This document shows, one piece after another, positions 35,211 to 42,940 of a stretch of 64,000 nt of DNA. This stretch comes from Enteractinococcus coprophilus (lineage in GTDB: Bacteria > Actinomycetota > Actinomycetes > Actinomycetales > Micrococcaceae). The position numbers and the translations under genes are program-made. The notes beneath the pieces are model-generated. The model was not told the origin of the DNA, ran no database searches, and worked only from the letters and a program-made list of their open reading frames with translations. Where the stretch lies: NCBI RefSeq assembly GCF_006716305.1, contig NZ_VFOU01000004.1, forward strand, positions 62,001-126,000, read 5' to 3'. Position 1 is the stretch's first letter. Each line of letters starts with the position of its first letter.

Positions 35211-36365
35211 CTAGACGTGTGTCAATCGCTGGGCGTTGATTGACTTGTGGATCGTCACCTGACCGAGCACGCGAGTGGCCTGATACAGGACAGCGGTCTG
35301 ACCGGGGGCAACACCCTGGATGGTCTCGTTCAGTTCGATCTGCCAGACGACGTCGGAGGCGCCGTCGACATCTGCGGTGGTCACCCGGGCACGGCCGGGT
35401 ACAGGTTCGGCGTGGGCGCGGACTTGGACGCGGCAATCAAACCAGTCTCCGGTGGCTTCTTCTGCCAGTGGGCTCCCGGCCCAGGATGGGCGGATGCCGG
35501 TGATGCGATCCACGGCCAGCATGTCGCGTGAACCGACGACGACGGTGTTTTCCTTCGGCCGGATTTCCAACACGAAGCGTGGTTTACCGTCTTCGGCGGG
35601 TTTGCCAATGGCTAGGCCGCGGCGCTGTCCGATGGTGAATGCTTGGGCTCCGGGGTGGGTGCCGACCTGTTCGCCGTCGGTGTCTACGATCGCGCCTTCG
35701 GTCATGTCGATCTTTTCTTCCAACCAGCCGCGGGTGTCGCCGTCGGGGATGAAACAAATGTCGTGCGAATCGGGCTTCTGAGCAACCGAGAGGCCACGTT
35801 CTGCGGCTTCCGCGCGCACCATGTCCTTGGACGGGGTGTCGCCCAGCGGGAACATCGAGTGTTTGAGCTGTTCGGCGGTCAGCACGCCCAACACGTAGGA
35901 CTGGTCTTTGGCGTCGTCGGCGGCACGGTGCAGTTCGAGTTCGCCCCGGTCGTTTTCAATCACCTTGGCATAGTGACCGGTAACAACGGCGTCGAAACCC
36001 AGCGCCAGTGCACGTTCGAGCAGGGCGGCGAATTTGATGCGTTCGTTACAGCGCATGCACGGGTTCGGGGTGCGGCCGGCGGCGTATTCGTCAATGAAGT
36101 CTTCGACGACTTCTTCCTGGAAGCGTTCCGAGAAGTCCCAGGTGTAGTACGGGATACCGAGCTTTTCGCACGCGCGCCAGGCATCCGAGGCGTCTTCGAT
36201 TGTGCAGCAGCCGCGCGAACCGGTGCGCAGCGTGCCGGGCATCCGGGACAGGGCTAGGTGAACACCGACGACGTCGTGGCCGGCGTCAACGGCGCGCGCT
36301 GCAGCAACTGCCGAGTCGACACCGCCCGACATTGCGGCCAAAACCTTTAACTTTTTCATAACCAT
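35211..36365 (-). CDS. mnmA: tRNA-specific 2-thiouridylase MnmA
   Basis: A 384-residue enzyme that makes 2-thiouridine at the wobble position of tRNA for Lys, Glu and Gln. It has the PP-loop SGGVDS (13-18), catalytic Cys103 in [11 protein letters not shown], the second Cys204 in [11 protein letters not shown], and GQRRGLAIG in the central domain. Sulfur comes from the upstream cysteine desulfurase, separated by 11 bases. GGAAG precedes the ATG at 36365 by four bases; a second ATG two codons later is an alternative. Confidence 0.96.
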   Translation of the reverse strand: MVMKKLKVLAAMSGGVDSAVAAARAVDAGHDVVGVHLALSRMPGTLRTGSRGCCTIEDASDAWRACEKLGIPYYTWDFSERFQEEVVEDFIDEYAAGRTPNPCMRCNERIKFAALLERALALGFDAVVTGHYAKVIENDRGELELHRAADDAKDQSYVLGVLTAEQLKHSMFPLGDTPSKDMVRAEAAERGLSVAQKPDSHDICFIPDGDTRGWLEEKIDMTEGAIVDTDGEQVGTHPGAQAFTIGQRRGLAIGKPAEDGKPRFVLEIRPKENTVVVGSRDMLAVDRITGIRPSWAGSPLAEEATGDWFDCRVQVRAHAEPVPGRARVTTADVDGASDVVWQIELNETIQGVAPGQTAVLYQATRVLGQVTIHKSINAQRLTHV

Positions 36366-36376
36366 TTCACTTCCGT

Positions 36377-37588
36377 TTAGCGGTGGGAGTTTGCGGTGCG
36401 AATCGAGGATGTTTCAGCGGTCATCCCGGCTTTCGCGGCCGCCTGGTACACCCCAGGCAGCGTGGCAATCACCGCGTCAATATCTGCTTGCGTCGTCGTG
36501 TAGCCCAGGGAGAACCGCTGGGTGGATCGAGCTGCGGCCTCATCTTGACCGGTAGCCAGAATCACCTGTGAGGGTCGCGAGACTCCTGCGTTACAGGCCG
36601 AACCCGTCGAGGATTCGATACCCGCCATGTCTAACCCAAATAATAACGAGTCACCCTCGGCTTGAGCAAAGGAAAAATGCACGTTCGTTGGCAGCCGATA
36701 ATTTCCGTCCGCCGGTCCCTGGAGTTTGGCCTGGGGAATGTGCTGTTGGATGGCCGCAATCAATTGGTCACGCAGTCCGGCTAGACGAGCGGATTCTTCG
36801 GCCAGGTTGGCGGTGGCTTCTTCAGCCGCGGCAGCAAAAGCAACGATCAATGCATCGGCTGTGGTGCCCGAGCGGATGTCGCGTTCCTGTCCGCCACCGT
36901 GGAGCACCGGGGTCGGTTTCGCGTCACGACGGACCAGCAGCGCACCAATGCCCACCGGTGCGCCAATTTTGTGACCTGAGATCGCCATCGTGGTAATCCC
37001 GGGAGCAAAGGTGATGGGCAGGGCGCCAAAGGCCTGGACGGCGTCGACGTGAAAGTCCACGTTTTCGGCTGCGCATAACTCAGCCACCTGCGCAATGGGC
37101 TGGATGGTCCCGATCTCGTTATTGGCCCACATCAAAGTGGCCACCGCGATGCGACCGCGGTGGGCTTCCAACGCAGCGCGCCAGGCTTCGAGGTCAACAA
37201 AACCTTCGGCGTCGACGTCGACAAAAACGAGCTGGGCGCCCTCGTGGGCTGCTAACCATTCCAACGAATCGGCCACAGCCGGGTGTTCGATGCCTGTGGC
37301 AAGAACGACATTTTTGGTTTCTTCGGCTGCCCGATGGGCCAGGTAGAGCCCCTTGATACCGAGGTTGTCGGCTTCGGTGCCACCCGAGGTAAAGATGATT
37401 TCACTGGGGTGCGCTCCCAGGGTGGCGGCGAGACGGTCCCGGGCATCGGCGACGTGGAGCTTGACTGAACGCCCGGCGGAGTGCAGGGCAGAAGCATTGC
37501 CGATGCGTTGGGCCTGGGTGACAAAAGTCTCCAGCGCGGCCGGGCGCACCGGGGTGGTTGCTGCGTGGTCAAGATAAATCCGGGACAT
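36377..37588 (-). CDS. iscS: Cysteine desulfurase (IscS/NifS family)
   Basis: A 403-residue PLP enzyme that releases sulfur from cysteine. It starts [20 protein letters not shown] and has the PLP lysine Lys207 ([10 protein letters not shown]) and catalytic Cys332 in the loop [11 protein letters not shown]. It is immediately upstream of mnmA, as in Mycobacterium (Rv3025c-Rv3024c), so tRNA thiolation is its likely main client; iron-sulfur cluster assembly is also possible. It is divergent from the J-domain gene with only 38 bases between. Confidence 0.95.
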   Translation of the reverse strand: MSRIYLDHAATTPVRPAALETFVTQAQRIGNASALHSAGRSVKLHVADARDRLAATLGAHPSEIIFTSGGTEADNLGIKGLYLAHRAAEETKNVVLATGIEHPAVADSLEWLAAHEGAQLVFVDVDAEGFVDLEAWRAALEAHRGRIAVATLMWANNEIGTIQPIAQVAELCAAENVDFHVDAVQAFGALPITFAPGITTMAISGHKIGAPVGIGALLVRRDAKPTPVLHGGGQERDIRSGTTADALIVAFAAAAEEATANLAEESARLAGLRDQLIAAIQQHIPQAKLQGPADGNYRLPTNVHFSFAQAEGDSLLFGLDMAGIESSTGSACNAGVSRPSQVILATGQDEAAARSTQRFSLGYTTTQADIDAVIATLPGVYQAAAKAGMTAETSSIRTANSHR

Positions 37589-37613
37589 GTCCTCTAGTTT
37601 AGAACAGCGCAGG

Positions 37614-37619
37614 TAGAAT
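37614..37619 (+). promoter_or_regulatory. -10 element suggesting a leaderless J-domain mRNA
   Basis: TAGAAT ends seven bases before the GTG start at 37627, the spacing expected when transcription begins at the start codon. No Shine-Dalgarno is present between them. A -35 match is poor. Confidence 0.4.
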
Positions 37620-37626
37620 ATGGCCC

Positions 37627-38496
37627 GTGCCAGATAATCACCGCCACCAATTCGACCCCTATGCCGTGCTAGGGGTCAGCCGTTCGGCATCCAAGCGCCA
37701 GCTTCGCCGGGCGTACTTGGCGTTGGCCAAACAACACCACCCGGATCGCGGGGGTGACGCGGCTCGCTTCGACGAAATCACGAAGGCGTGGAAACAACTT
37801 TCTGAACTTGATTCCACGCCCCGATCGACACCGAAACCCCAACCACGCACCCGCACCAAGCCGACACCTAAGTCCAGCCCCGATCCGGTGCGCTTCATTC
37901 CACCCCTGGCCGATGGACCGATCCGTACGGCCACAAAGCCGCCCGTATCGGTGGATTCGCTCTTGGCCCAACAGGTAGTCCACGGGGTGCTTCCGGGTGG
38001 TTTCTTGCATCGAAAGCAGCGAGCCCTCCACGCTGAACTCTCTGAGGTCCTGCAGTCACGGGTCTACGGGGCGCTACCCGCCGTCCGCATTTTCCACGGG
38101 GTCAAACTCTCACGCAAACTCGTCCTGAATACGGTGTTACTTGGTGGCTCCAAGGTCGCGGTCTTCGGGGTGCAACACGCCCCACCGGATGTCTACCAGT
38201 TCAATGGCACCCACCTGCTGGGTCGTAAGCGCATTGAGCTCCCGGATCTGACCGAGGCCGTGCTCGGTCTGCAGCAGTTGCTGCCAACCTTTGAGGTCGG
38301 TGGGTTCGCCGTCATCTTTTCCGCCAATCCACACGCCCCAACCATCCAGGCCCCGGATGCGCTCAATACCCTTGGGCTGACCGAGGCTCCAGCGTCCGTC
38401 ATGGACGCCGTCCGCAATATCAAACTCTTTATCGGCACCGGCAATCACAATGTGGTTGATCGGACCGCCATGGGACAACTCATCGCCACACTATGA
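37627..38496 (+). CDS. J-domain protein with a C-terminal nuclease-like or unknown domain
   Basis: A 289-residue protein. Residues 9-60 form a J-domain (PYAVLGVSRSASKRQLRRAY, HPD at 38-40), which stimulates DnaK-type Hsp70. A Pro/Thr-rich linker runs to about 95. The C-terminal 190 residues (FLHRKQRALHAELSEVL, VRIFHGVKL, VAVFGVQHAPPDVYQFNG) contain alternating strands that recall NERD-like nuclease-related domains, but I cannot confirm a family. There is no zinc-finger or CTD of classical DnaJ. The start is GTG with a close upstream -10. Its stop overlaps trmL by four bases. Confidence 0.8.
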   Translation: MPDNHRHQFDPYAVLGVSRSASKRQLRRAYLALAKQHHPDRGGDAARFDEITKAWKQLSELDSTPRSTPKPQPRTRTKPTPKSSPDPVRFIPPLADGPIRTATKPPVSVDSLLAQQVVHGVLPGGFLHRKQRALHAELSEVLQSRVYGALPAVRIFHGVKLSRKLVLNTVLLGGSKVAVFGVQHAPPDVYQFNGTHLLGRKRIELPDLTEAVLGLQQLLPTFEVGGFAVIFSANPHAPTIQAPDALNTLGLTEAPASVMDAVRNIKLFIGTGNHNVVDRTAMGQLIATL

Positions 38497-39017
38497 CACA
38501 CAATCCACACGACACGGCACCACGAGCCGCCGACCCAACTAACCCGGGCTTTCGGCTGCTCTTCCATACCCCAGAAATCCCAGGCAACACCGGTAATGCC
38601 ATCCGGCTGGCCGCGATCACCGGCGCGCAATTGCACCTGGTGGAACCCCTGGGCTTTAATTTCGACGACGCCCACCTGCGGCGGGCCGGCCTGGACTACC
38701 ACGACTTGGCCGTGATGACGGTGCACAAAGATCTCGCCGCTGCCTTCAAAGCGCTTGCTCCCGCGCGGGTTTTTGCCTTCACTGGCACCGGCACGGTTCG
38801 CTACGACGAAGTCTCCTATCACCCCGGCGACGTGTTGTTATTCGGACAAGAATCCACCGGTCTGCCTGATGACGTGCTCAACGACCCTGCGATCACCGAA
38901 ACCGTTTATTTGCCGATGCAAACCGGTCGGCGCTCGTTGAATCTGGCAAATTCGGCATCGATTGCGCTGTATGAAGCCTGGCGGCAGTATGAATTTGCCG
39001 GCAGTTCACCACGCTAG
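38493..39017 (+). CDS. trmL: tRNA (cytidine/uridine-34 2'-O)-methyltransferase TrmL-like
   Basis: A 174-residue SPOUT methyltransferase of the YibK/TrmL group, which methylates the ribose of the wobble base in tRNA-Leu in other bacteria. It shows LLFHTPEIPGNTGNAIRLA, LVEPLGFNFDDAHLRRAGLDY, LFGQESTGLPDDVL and the terminal knot RSLNLANSASIALYEAWRQ. Translation is coupled to the J-domain gene (four-base overlap). Confidence 0.92.
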   Translation: MTHNPHDTAPRAADPTNPGFRLLFHTPEIPGNTGNAIRLAAITGAQLHLVEPLGFNFDDAHLRRAGLDYHDLAVMTVHKDLAAAFKALAPARVFAFTGTGTVRYDEVSYHPGDVLLFGQESTGLPDDVLNDPAITETVYLPMQTGRRSLNLANSASIALYEAWRQYEFAGSSPR

Positions 39018-39063
39018 GGCGCGCCGAGCCTGCGTGAAGACAGCGCAGTTACTAAGCTAAGTC

Positions 39064-40443
39064 GTGATGGAAACACATACCCCTGGCCCAGCGCACTTAT
39101 TGTTCCAATCCGGAGAGAACGACACTGCCGCGTTCGCAGCGTTGTATGATCTCACCTCGCCGCAGGTCTTTGGCATGCTCACCGCACAGTTCCCTTCCGA
39201 AGACGATGCATTGCAGGCTACGACTGACGCCTACATCACGCTGTGGCGCCAGGCTCCACACTTTACATTCGATTTCAACGTTGACCACGCCGATGAACTA
39301 GCACGGGACCGCACCGTGGTCGCGTGGATCAATTCGATAGCCCAGCAAACTGGCCGCTACCACCGCCCCGACGCCACCACCATCGGCGATGTGGACCGCA
39401 TGCGCGCCATCGCAGCCCGCCTAGGCGAACTCGAACCACTCACCGAGGCCCAAGCCGTCGCCCTGACCACCGTGTGGTTGGGTGGGCGCACCATCGACGA
39501 GGCCGCCGATGAACTCGACGTGGCCCTACCGACCTTGAAATCTCGCCTGCGCGATGCCGCGGTGCGCCTGACCCGCCACTACCTCACCGAGATCACCGGC
39601 AGCACGTCCGCCGAATCGGACCCGCTGCTGGCCACCCGGGTCACCGGAACCCTCTCGGCGTCGGGCGGTCAAACGGCCGCGTTTTCCGATGATATTGATG
39701 TCGATCTGCACGTGGGCCTCGGCAGCGAGCTGGCGACCCTGAATGCGCTACAGGCTCTGGATGACGACGACGCGGTAGCTGTCGAAGCCTGGATCAACCG
39801 CCAAGATCGCGACGTTGCCGCCCAACTACGGGCCCGCACCGCACTCTTCCAACGCATGCTGACCTGGGCGTTTCGTCGGGTCGCCGCCCATCCCCCGGCC
39901 CATCTGTTGGATTCGGTGCTAGAACAACTGCCCGAACAAAATGTGGGCATCGGGTTTATTGAAACCGTGGACGAGTACGAAGTCGAGGAAGACCCCGACC
40001 AGCAGCGCCGCAGTCGGGCGATGTTCATCGTCGTGGGCGCCGTATTGATTATCGCTGTGATTGTGGCCGTCATCTTTTTGAATACCGGTGACCAGCGCAT
40101 CCGCAGCGCCGTCGATAATGCCCAAGACCGGACTAGTGTTTCGGCAACCATGGACGGGGCCTCGGTGACCGGCCACTTCTCCAACGACGAAGACGTCGCC
40201 TACCTGTCCTTTAGTGATGTACCTGAGCTGGCCGAAGATGAACGCTACCAGGTCTGGCTCTTTGAAGAGCCCGGTGGCTCGGTTGTTTCAGTCGGTACCT
40301 ATACGGCCCAGCAGTTGGAAAACGGTGAGGTCCAGTTCCGCGGGGTGACCAATTATGAACTGTTGTGGATCACCGTCGAACCCGAAACCGGGTCTGAAAC
40401 GCCATCCAGCACCGCTCTGGTCGAGATGTCGCTGCAGGACTAG
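39064..40443 (+). CDS. Fusion of ECF-type sigma factor with RskA-type membrane anti-sigma factor
   Basis: A 459-residue protein read in one uninterrupted frame. Residues about 20-100 resemble sigma region 2 (AAFAALYDLTSPQVFGMLT, ATTDAYITLWRQAPHF, VVAWINSIAQQTGRY). Residues 122-172 resemble region 4 with its helix-turn-helix (LTEAQAVALTTVWLGGRTID, LPTLKSRLRDAAVRL). Residues about 222-292 resemble the anti-sigma domain (ELATLNALQALDDDDAVAVEA, PAHLLDSVLEQLP). A single membrane helix lies at about 320-339, and 345-457 is an RskA-type extracytoplasmic domain (YLSFSDVPELAEDERYQVWLF, LLWITVEPETGS). Normally SigK-like and RskA-like proteins are separate genes. Start is GTG at 39064 or ATG one codon later; no clear ribosome binding site is seen. 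Region 2 contains an acidic insert (FDFNVDHADELARD), so promoter recognition may be lost. Confidence 0.72.
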   Translation: MMETHTPGPAHLLFQSGENDTAAFAALYDLTSPQVFGMLTAQFPSEDDALQATTDAYITLWRQAPHFTFDFNVDHADELARDRTVVAWINSIAQQTGRYHRPDATTIGDVDRMRAIAARLGELEPLTEAQAVALTTVWLGGRTIDEAADELDVALPTLKSRLRDAAVRLTRHYLTEITGSTSAESDPLLATRVTGTLSASGGQTAAFSDDIDVDLHVGLGSELATLNALQALDDDDAVAVEAWINRQDRDVAAQLRARTALFQRMLTWAFRRVAAHPPAHLLDSVLEQLPEQNVGIGFIETVDEYEVEEDPDQQRRSRAMFIVVGAVLIIAVIVAVIFLNTGDQRIRSAVDNAQDRTSVSATMDGASVTGHFSNDEDVAYLSFSDVPELAEDERYQVWLFEEPGGSVVSVGTYTAQQLENGEVQFRGVTNYELLWITVEPETGSETPSSTALVEMSLQD

Positions 40444-40476
40444 CGCGTCCGGGTCAGCCGCGTACGGTTTCTCGGG

Positions 40477-41235
40477 CTAGAACCCGGCGAACGTGGTCTC
40501 GTCATTGACGGCAACCACGTGAAAGACTTCGGCGGCCCGCCCAGGCGTGGGATGACACTCTTGCATTGCGGTGCGCACGCGATGGTCCATGAATGCTGGA
40601 TCCGGATGCTGCGAGGCATGCACGTGGAGCGCTTCGAGTTTGCGCTCGACATATTCGGTGACATCAATGGCGACGTTTGCTAATTCGCTGGGAGCGCCCA
40701 TCATCCACAGCTGGCCGATGCGAAATGCCGGAAGGTGTGCCAATTGTGGGTAGGCAAATGGGTTTTCCACGGCCGGGTAGATCGCTCGCACTGTCGCTTC
40801 CCCAACCGCCAGATGGTCAGGGTGCGAGGCTTGTAAGCGTTGCCAATGGCGTTGCGGGTGCTGGGTGATGACGACGTCGGGCTGGACCTCACGCATCACC
40901 TGAACTAATTGCGCCATCAGTTCGTGAGTGGGTTCTACATAACCGTCGAGGTGTTTCAGATAGCGCACTTCCGAGACTCCGACGACGGCGGCTGCGGTGC
41001 GTTGTTCCTGCTCACGCCGGGCGATCATCGCTTCGCGCGAATGGTCCAGCTCAAATCCTCCCGCGTCGCCCGAGGTGACCAGACAATAAGTGACATCTAC
41101 GCCCGCGTCGGTCAGGGCTGCGATGGTCGCGGCTGCTCCGAAGTCAATGTCATCCGGGTGCGCGGCAATGGCCAGCGCACGGGTGATGTTCGACTTTTTG
41201 ACAAGGTCAGCAGCAAAGACAGGTTGGTTGAGCAC
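40477..41235 (-). CDS. PIG-L/LmbE-family N-acetylglucosaminyl-type deacetylase
   Basis: A 252-residue zinc hydrolase with the family motif AHPDDIDFG and the downstream SHPDHLAVGEATVRAIYP. The family includes MshB and Mca of mycothiol metabolism and other sugar N-deacetylases. The motif has Asp-Ile-Asp instead of the common DDE, as in some subgroups, so the substrate cannot be fixed. It follows the HtrA-like gene by 16 bases on the same strand and is convergent with the sigma/anti-sigma fusion. Confidence 0.85.
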   Translation of the reverse strand: MLNQPVFAADLVKKSNITRALAIAAHPDDIDFGAAATIAALTDAGVDVTYCLVTSGDAGGFELDHSREAMIARREQEQRTAAAVVGVSEVRYLKHLDGYVEPTHELMAQLVQVMREVQPDVVITQHPQRHWQRLQASHPDHLAVGEATVRAIYPAVENPFAYPQLAHLPAFRIGQLWMMGAPSELANVAIDVTEYVERKLEALHVHASQHPDPAFMDHRVRTAMQECHPTPGRAAEVFHVVAVNDETTFAGF

Positions 41236-41251
41236 GCCTTATAGTGTAGCC

Positions 41252-42559
41252 CTAGTTCATCGTGCCCAGCGTGACCGTTTCATGAAACTCTTCACCGTCT
41301 CGGAGCACGGTCAACTCCACTTCGGAACCCCCCGGATATTCACGCACGGTGGCCGATAGCGAGCCGGGATCGGTAACCGGTTGACCGTCGACGGCGGTAA
41401 TCACGTCGTCGGACTGCAGCCGGGTGCCGGCGGCTGGACCGTCTTCAACGACCTCAACGACACGGGCCCCAGATGAGAGACTGCCTTGGCCCGTTGGCAC
41501 GATGGTCACGCCGAGGACACCGTGGGAGGCTTCGCCGTTCTCAATGAGTTCTTGAGCGACGCGCTGAGCGTATTCCACGGGGATTGCAAAGCCCAGGCCA
41601 ACGTTACCTTCAGTACGCGTAGCGATTGCCACATTGACGCCGATCAGCCGTCCTGCGCCGTCTACGAGAGCACCACCCGAGTTCCCGGGGTTGATTGCGG
41701 CGTCGGACTGAATGACGTTGAGATGAATCTGCCCCTGTGCTGCGGGCGGCTCGGTATTGTCGGGTAGCCGGAATTCAAAGGGGTTTTCTTCCTGCGGCGT
41801 GTCCTGTTCTTCTGGAACCGCTGACGAGGCAACCGAAATTGTGCGATCCAAATTCGAGATGATGCCCTCGGTTACGGTGCCTGATAATCCCAGCGGCGCA
41901 CCGATGGCCACCGCTTGGTCGCCGACATTCATGTCCTGGGAATTACCCATCTCGATGGGCTGGAGGCCTTCTGCATCAATCTTCACCACGGCAAGGTCAG
42001 ACATCGGATCAAGACCGACCACTTCGGCCTCGTACACTTCGCCATCGTGAGTCTGCACGAGCACACCGGCAGCAGCGGTTTGACCACCAAGGGTCACAAC
42101 GTGCGTGTTCGTGAGGATATGGCCCTGTTCATCCAGGATCACTCCGGAACCGGAGCCCTCGGCTTGATCGCCCCCGACGGCAAGTGTTACAACCGACGGC
42201 GATGCCACTGCAGCCGCTTCGGTCGTGGGCGTGACGTTATCTGTGCGGTTGAGCTGGGGGGAATCGCGGATCTCGCTGGACGCGGCAGGTGAGCCGTCGT
42301 CGAGATAATGTGCCGTCAGTCCCCCGGCACCTCCACCGAGCACCGCGGCCAGTGCGACAGAGGTCAACAGGGCGGGCCAGCCGAAACGTTGTGGTGAGCG
42401 CTGGTGGTTAGCGGACGCTTCAGGTTCAGAGTGCGGTTGGAACGAGCGTTGAAACTGCGGTGGCGGCGGTGGAGCATCATTGCCCGACGGGACGGATGAC
42501 GCGTCGCGCCGATCCGAGGGATTCGTGTGCTCAGGTTGCGGGGGCCAAGTCTCGTGCAT
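41252..42559 (-). CDS. HtrA/DegP-like membrane serine protease with PDZ domain
   Basis: A 435-residue protein with a Pro-rich cytoplasmic N-terminus, one membrane helix (about 62-84), an S1C trypsin-like domain with His153 (LTNTHVV), Asp188 (MSDLAVVKID) and Ser294 (NPGNSGGALVD), and one C-terminal PDZ domain (VEDGPAAGTRLQSDDVITAVDG). Such proteases handle damaged extracytoplasmic proteins. An acidic insert (about 246-275, EEQDTPQEENPFEFRLPDNTE) lies in the loop region. AGGA precedes the ATG. Confidence 0.94.
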   Translation of the reverse strand: MHETWPPQPEHTNPSDRRDASSVPSGNDAPPPPPQFQRSFQPHSEPEASANHQRSPQRFGWPALLTSVALAAVLGGGAGGLTAHYLDDGSPAASSEIRDSPQLNRTDNVTPTTEAAAVASPSVVTLAVGGDQAEGSGSGVILDEQGHILTNTHVVTLGGQTAAAGVLVQTHDGEVYEAEVVGLDPMSDLAVVKIDAEGLQPIEMGNSQDMNVGDQAVAIGAPLGLSGTVTEGIISNLDRTISVASSAVPEEQDTPQEENPFEFRLPDNTEPPAAQGQIHLNVIQSDAAINPGNSGGALVDGAGRLIGVNVAIATRTEGNVGLGFAIPVEYAQRVAQELIENGEASHGVLGVTIVPTGQGSLSSGARVVEVVEDGPAAGTRLQSDDVITAVDGQPVTDPGSLSATVREYPGGSEVELTVLRDGEEFHETVTLGTMN

Positions 42560-42752
42560 TATCGTCCTTTCCTGTCAGGTCCATCTTGATACAGTTTTCT
42601 GGGTGTTTCCACCATGATTTCCTGACGATAGCTGAAGATTCCCTACACTCCGGAAGACGTGCGTATTGGGCCAAGATGCTCGGGATCCCCCGGTGGCGTT
42701 TCGTCAGCGGCTCAGCCGTCCGGAGCCCTGAGGAACCGGTTTTGGGAAAAGC

Positions 42753-42782
42753 AAAGACCCCCGAGAAATCTCGGGGGTCTTT
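42753..42782 (-). terminator. Intrinsic terminator of the initiator tRNA gene
   Basis: AAAGACCCCCGAGA and TCTCGGGGGTCTTT form a perfect 14-bp stem with a two-base loop, ten bases after the tRNA 3' end on the minus strand, followed by GCTTTTCCC. Confidence 0.85.
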
Positions 42783-42792
42783 GGCTATTCAG

Positions 42793-42866
42793 TTGCGGGG
42801 GCAGGATTTGAACCTGCGGCCTTCGGGTTATGAGCCCGACGAGCTACCGAACTGCTCCACCCCGCG
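42793..42866 (-). tRNA. Initiator tRNA-Met (anticodon CAT)
   Basis: A 74-base cloverleaf without encoded CCA. Acceptor arms are CGCGGGG and CCCCGCA. The first pair is C1-A72, the mismatch characteristic of bacterial initiator tRNA. The anticodon stem has three consecutive G-C pairs (TCGGG, loop CTCATAA, CCCGA), the second initiator hallmark. D-arm is GAGC/GCTC with loop AGTTCGGTA; T-arm is GCAGG/CCTGC with loop TTCAAAT. A promoter candidate stands at 42879-42907 and a terminator follows. Confidence 0.97.
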
Positions 42867-42878
42867 GCGTCTTTCTCT

Positions 42879-42907
42879 ACTGTACACACCGCGGAAATGG
42901 AATGCAA
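42879..42907 (-). promoter_or_regulatory. Candidate promoter of the initiator tRNA
   Basis: On the minus strand -35 TTGCAT (42907-42902), a 17-base spacer and -10 TACAGT (42884-42879), 12 bases before the mature tRNA 5' end. Hexamers are moderate matches but spacing and position are right. Confidence 0.5.
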
Positions 42908-42940
42908 ATCGGACGATCAGCTCATCGACCCCTATACCCC

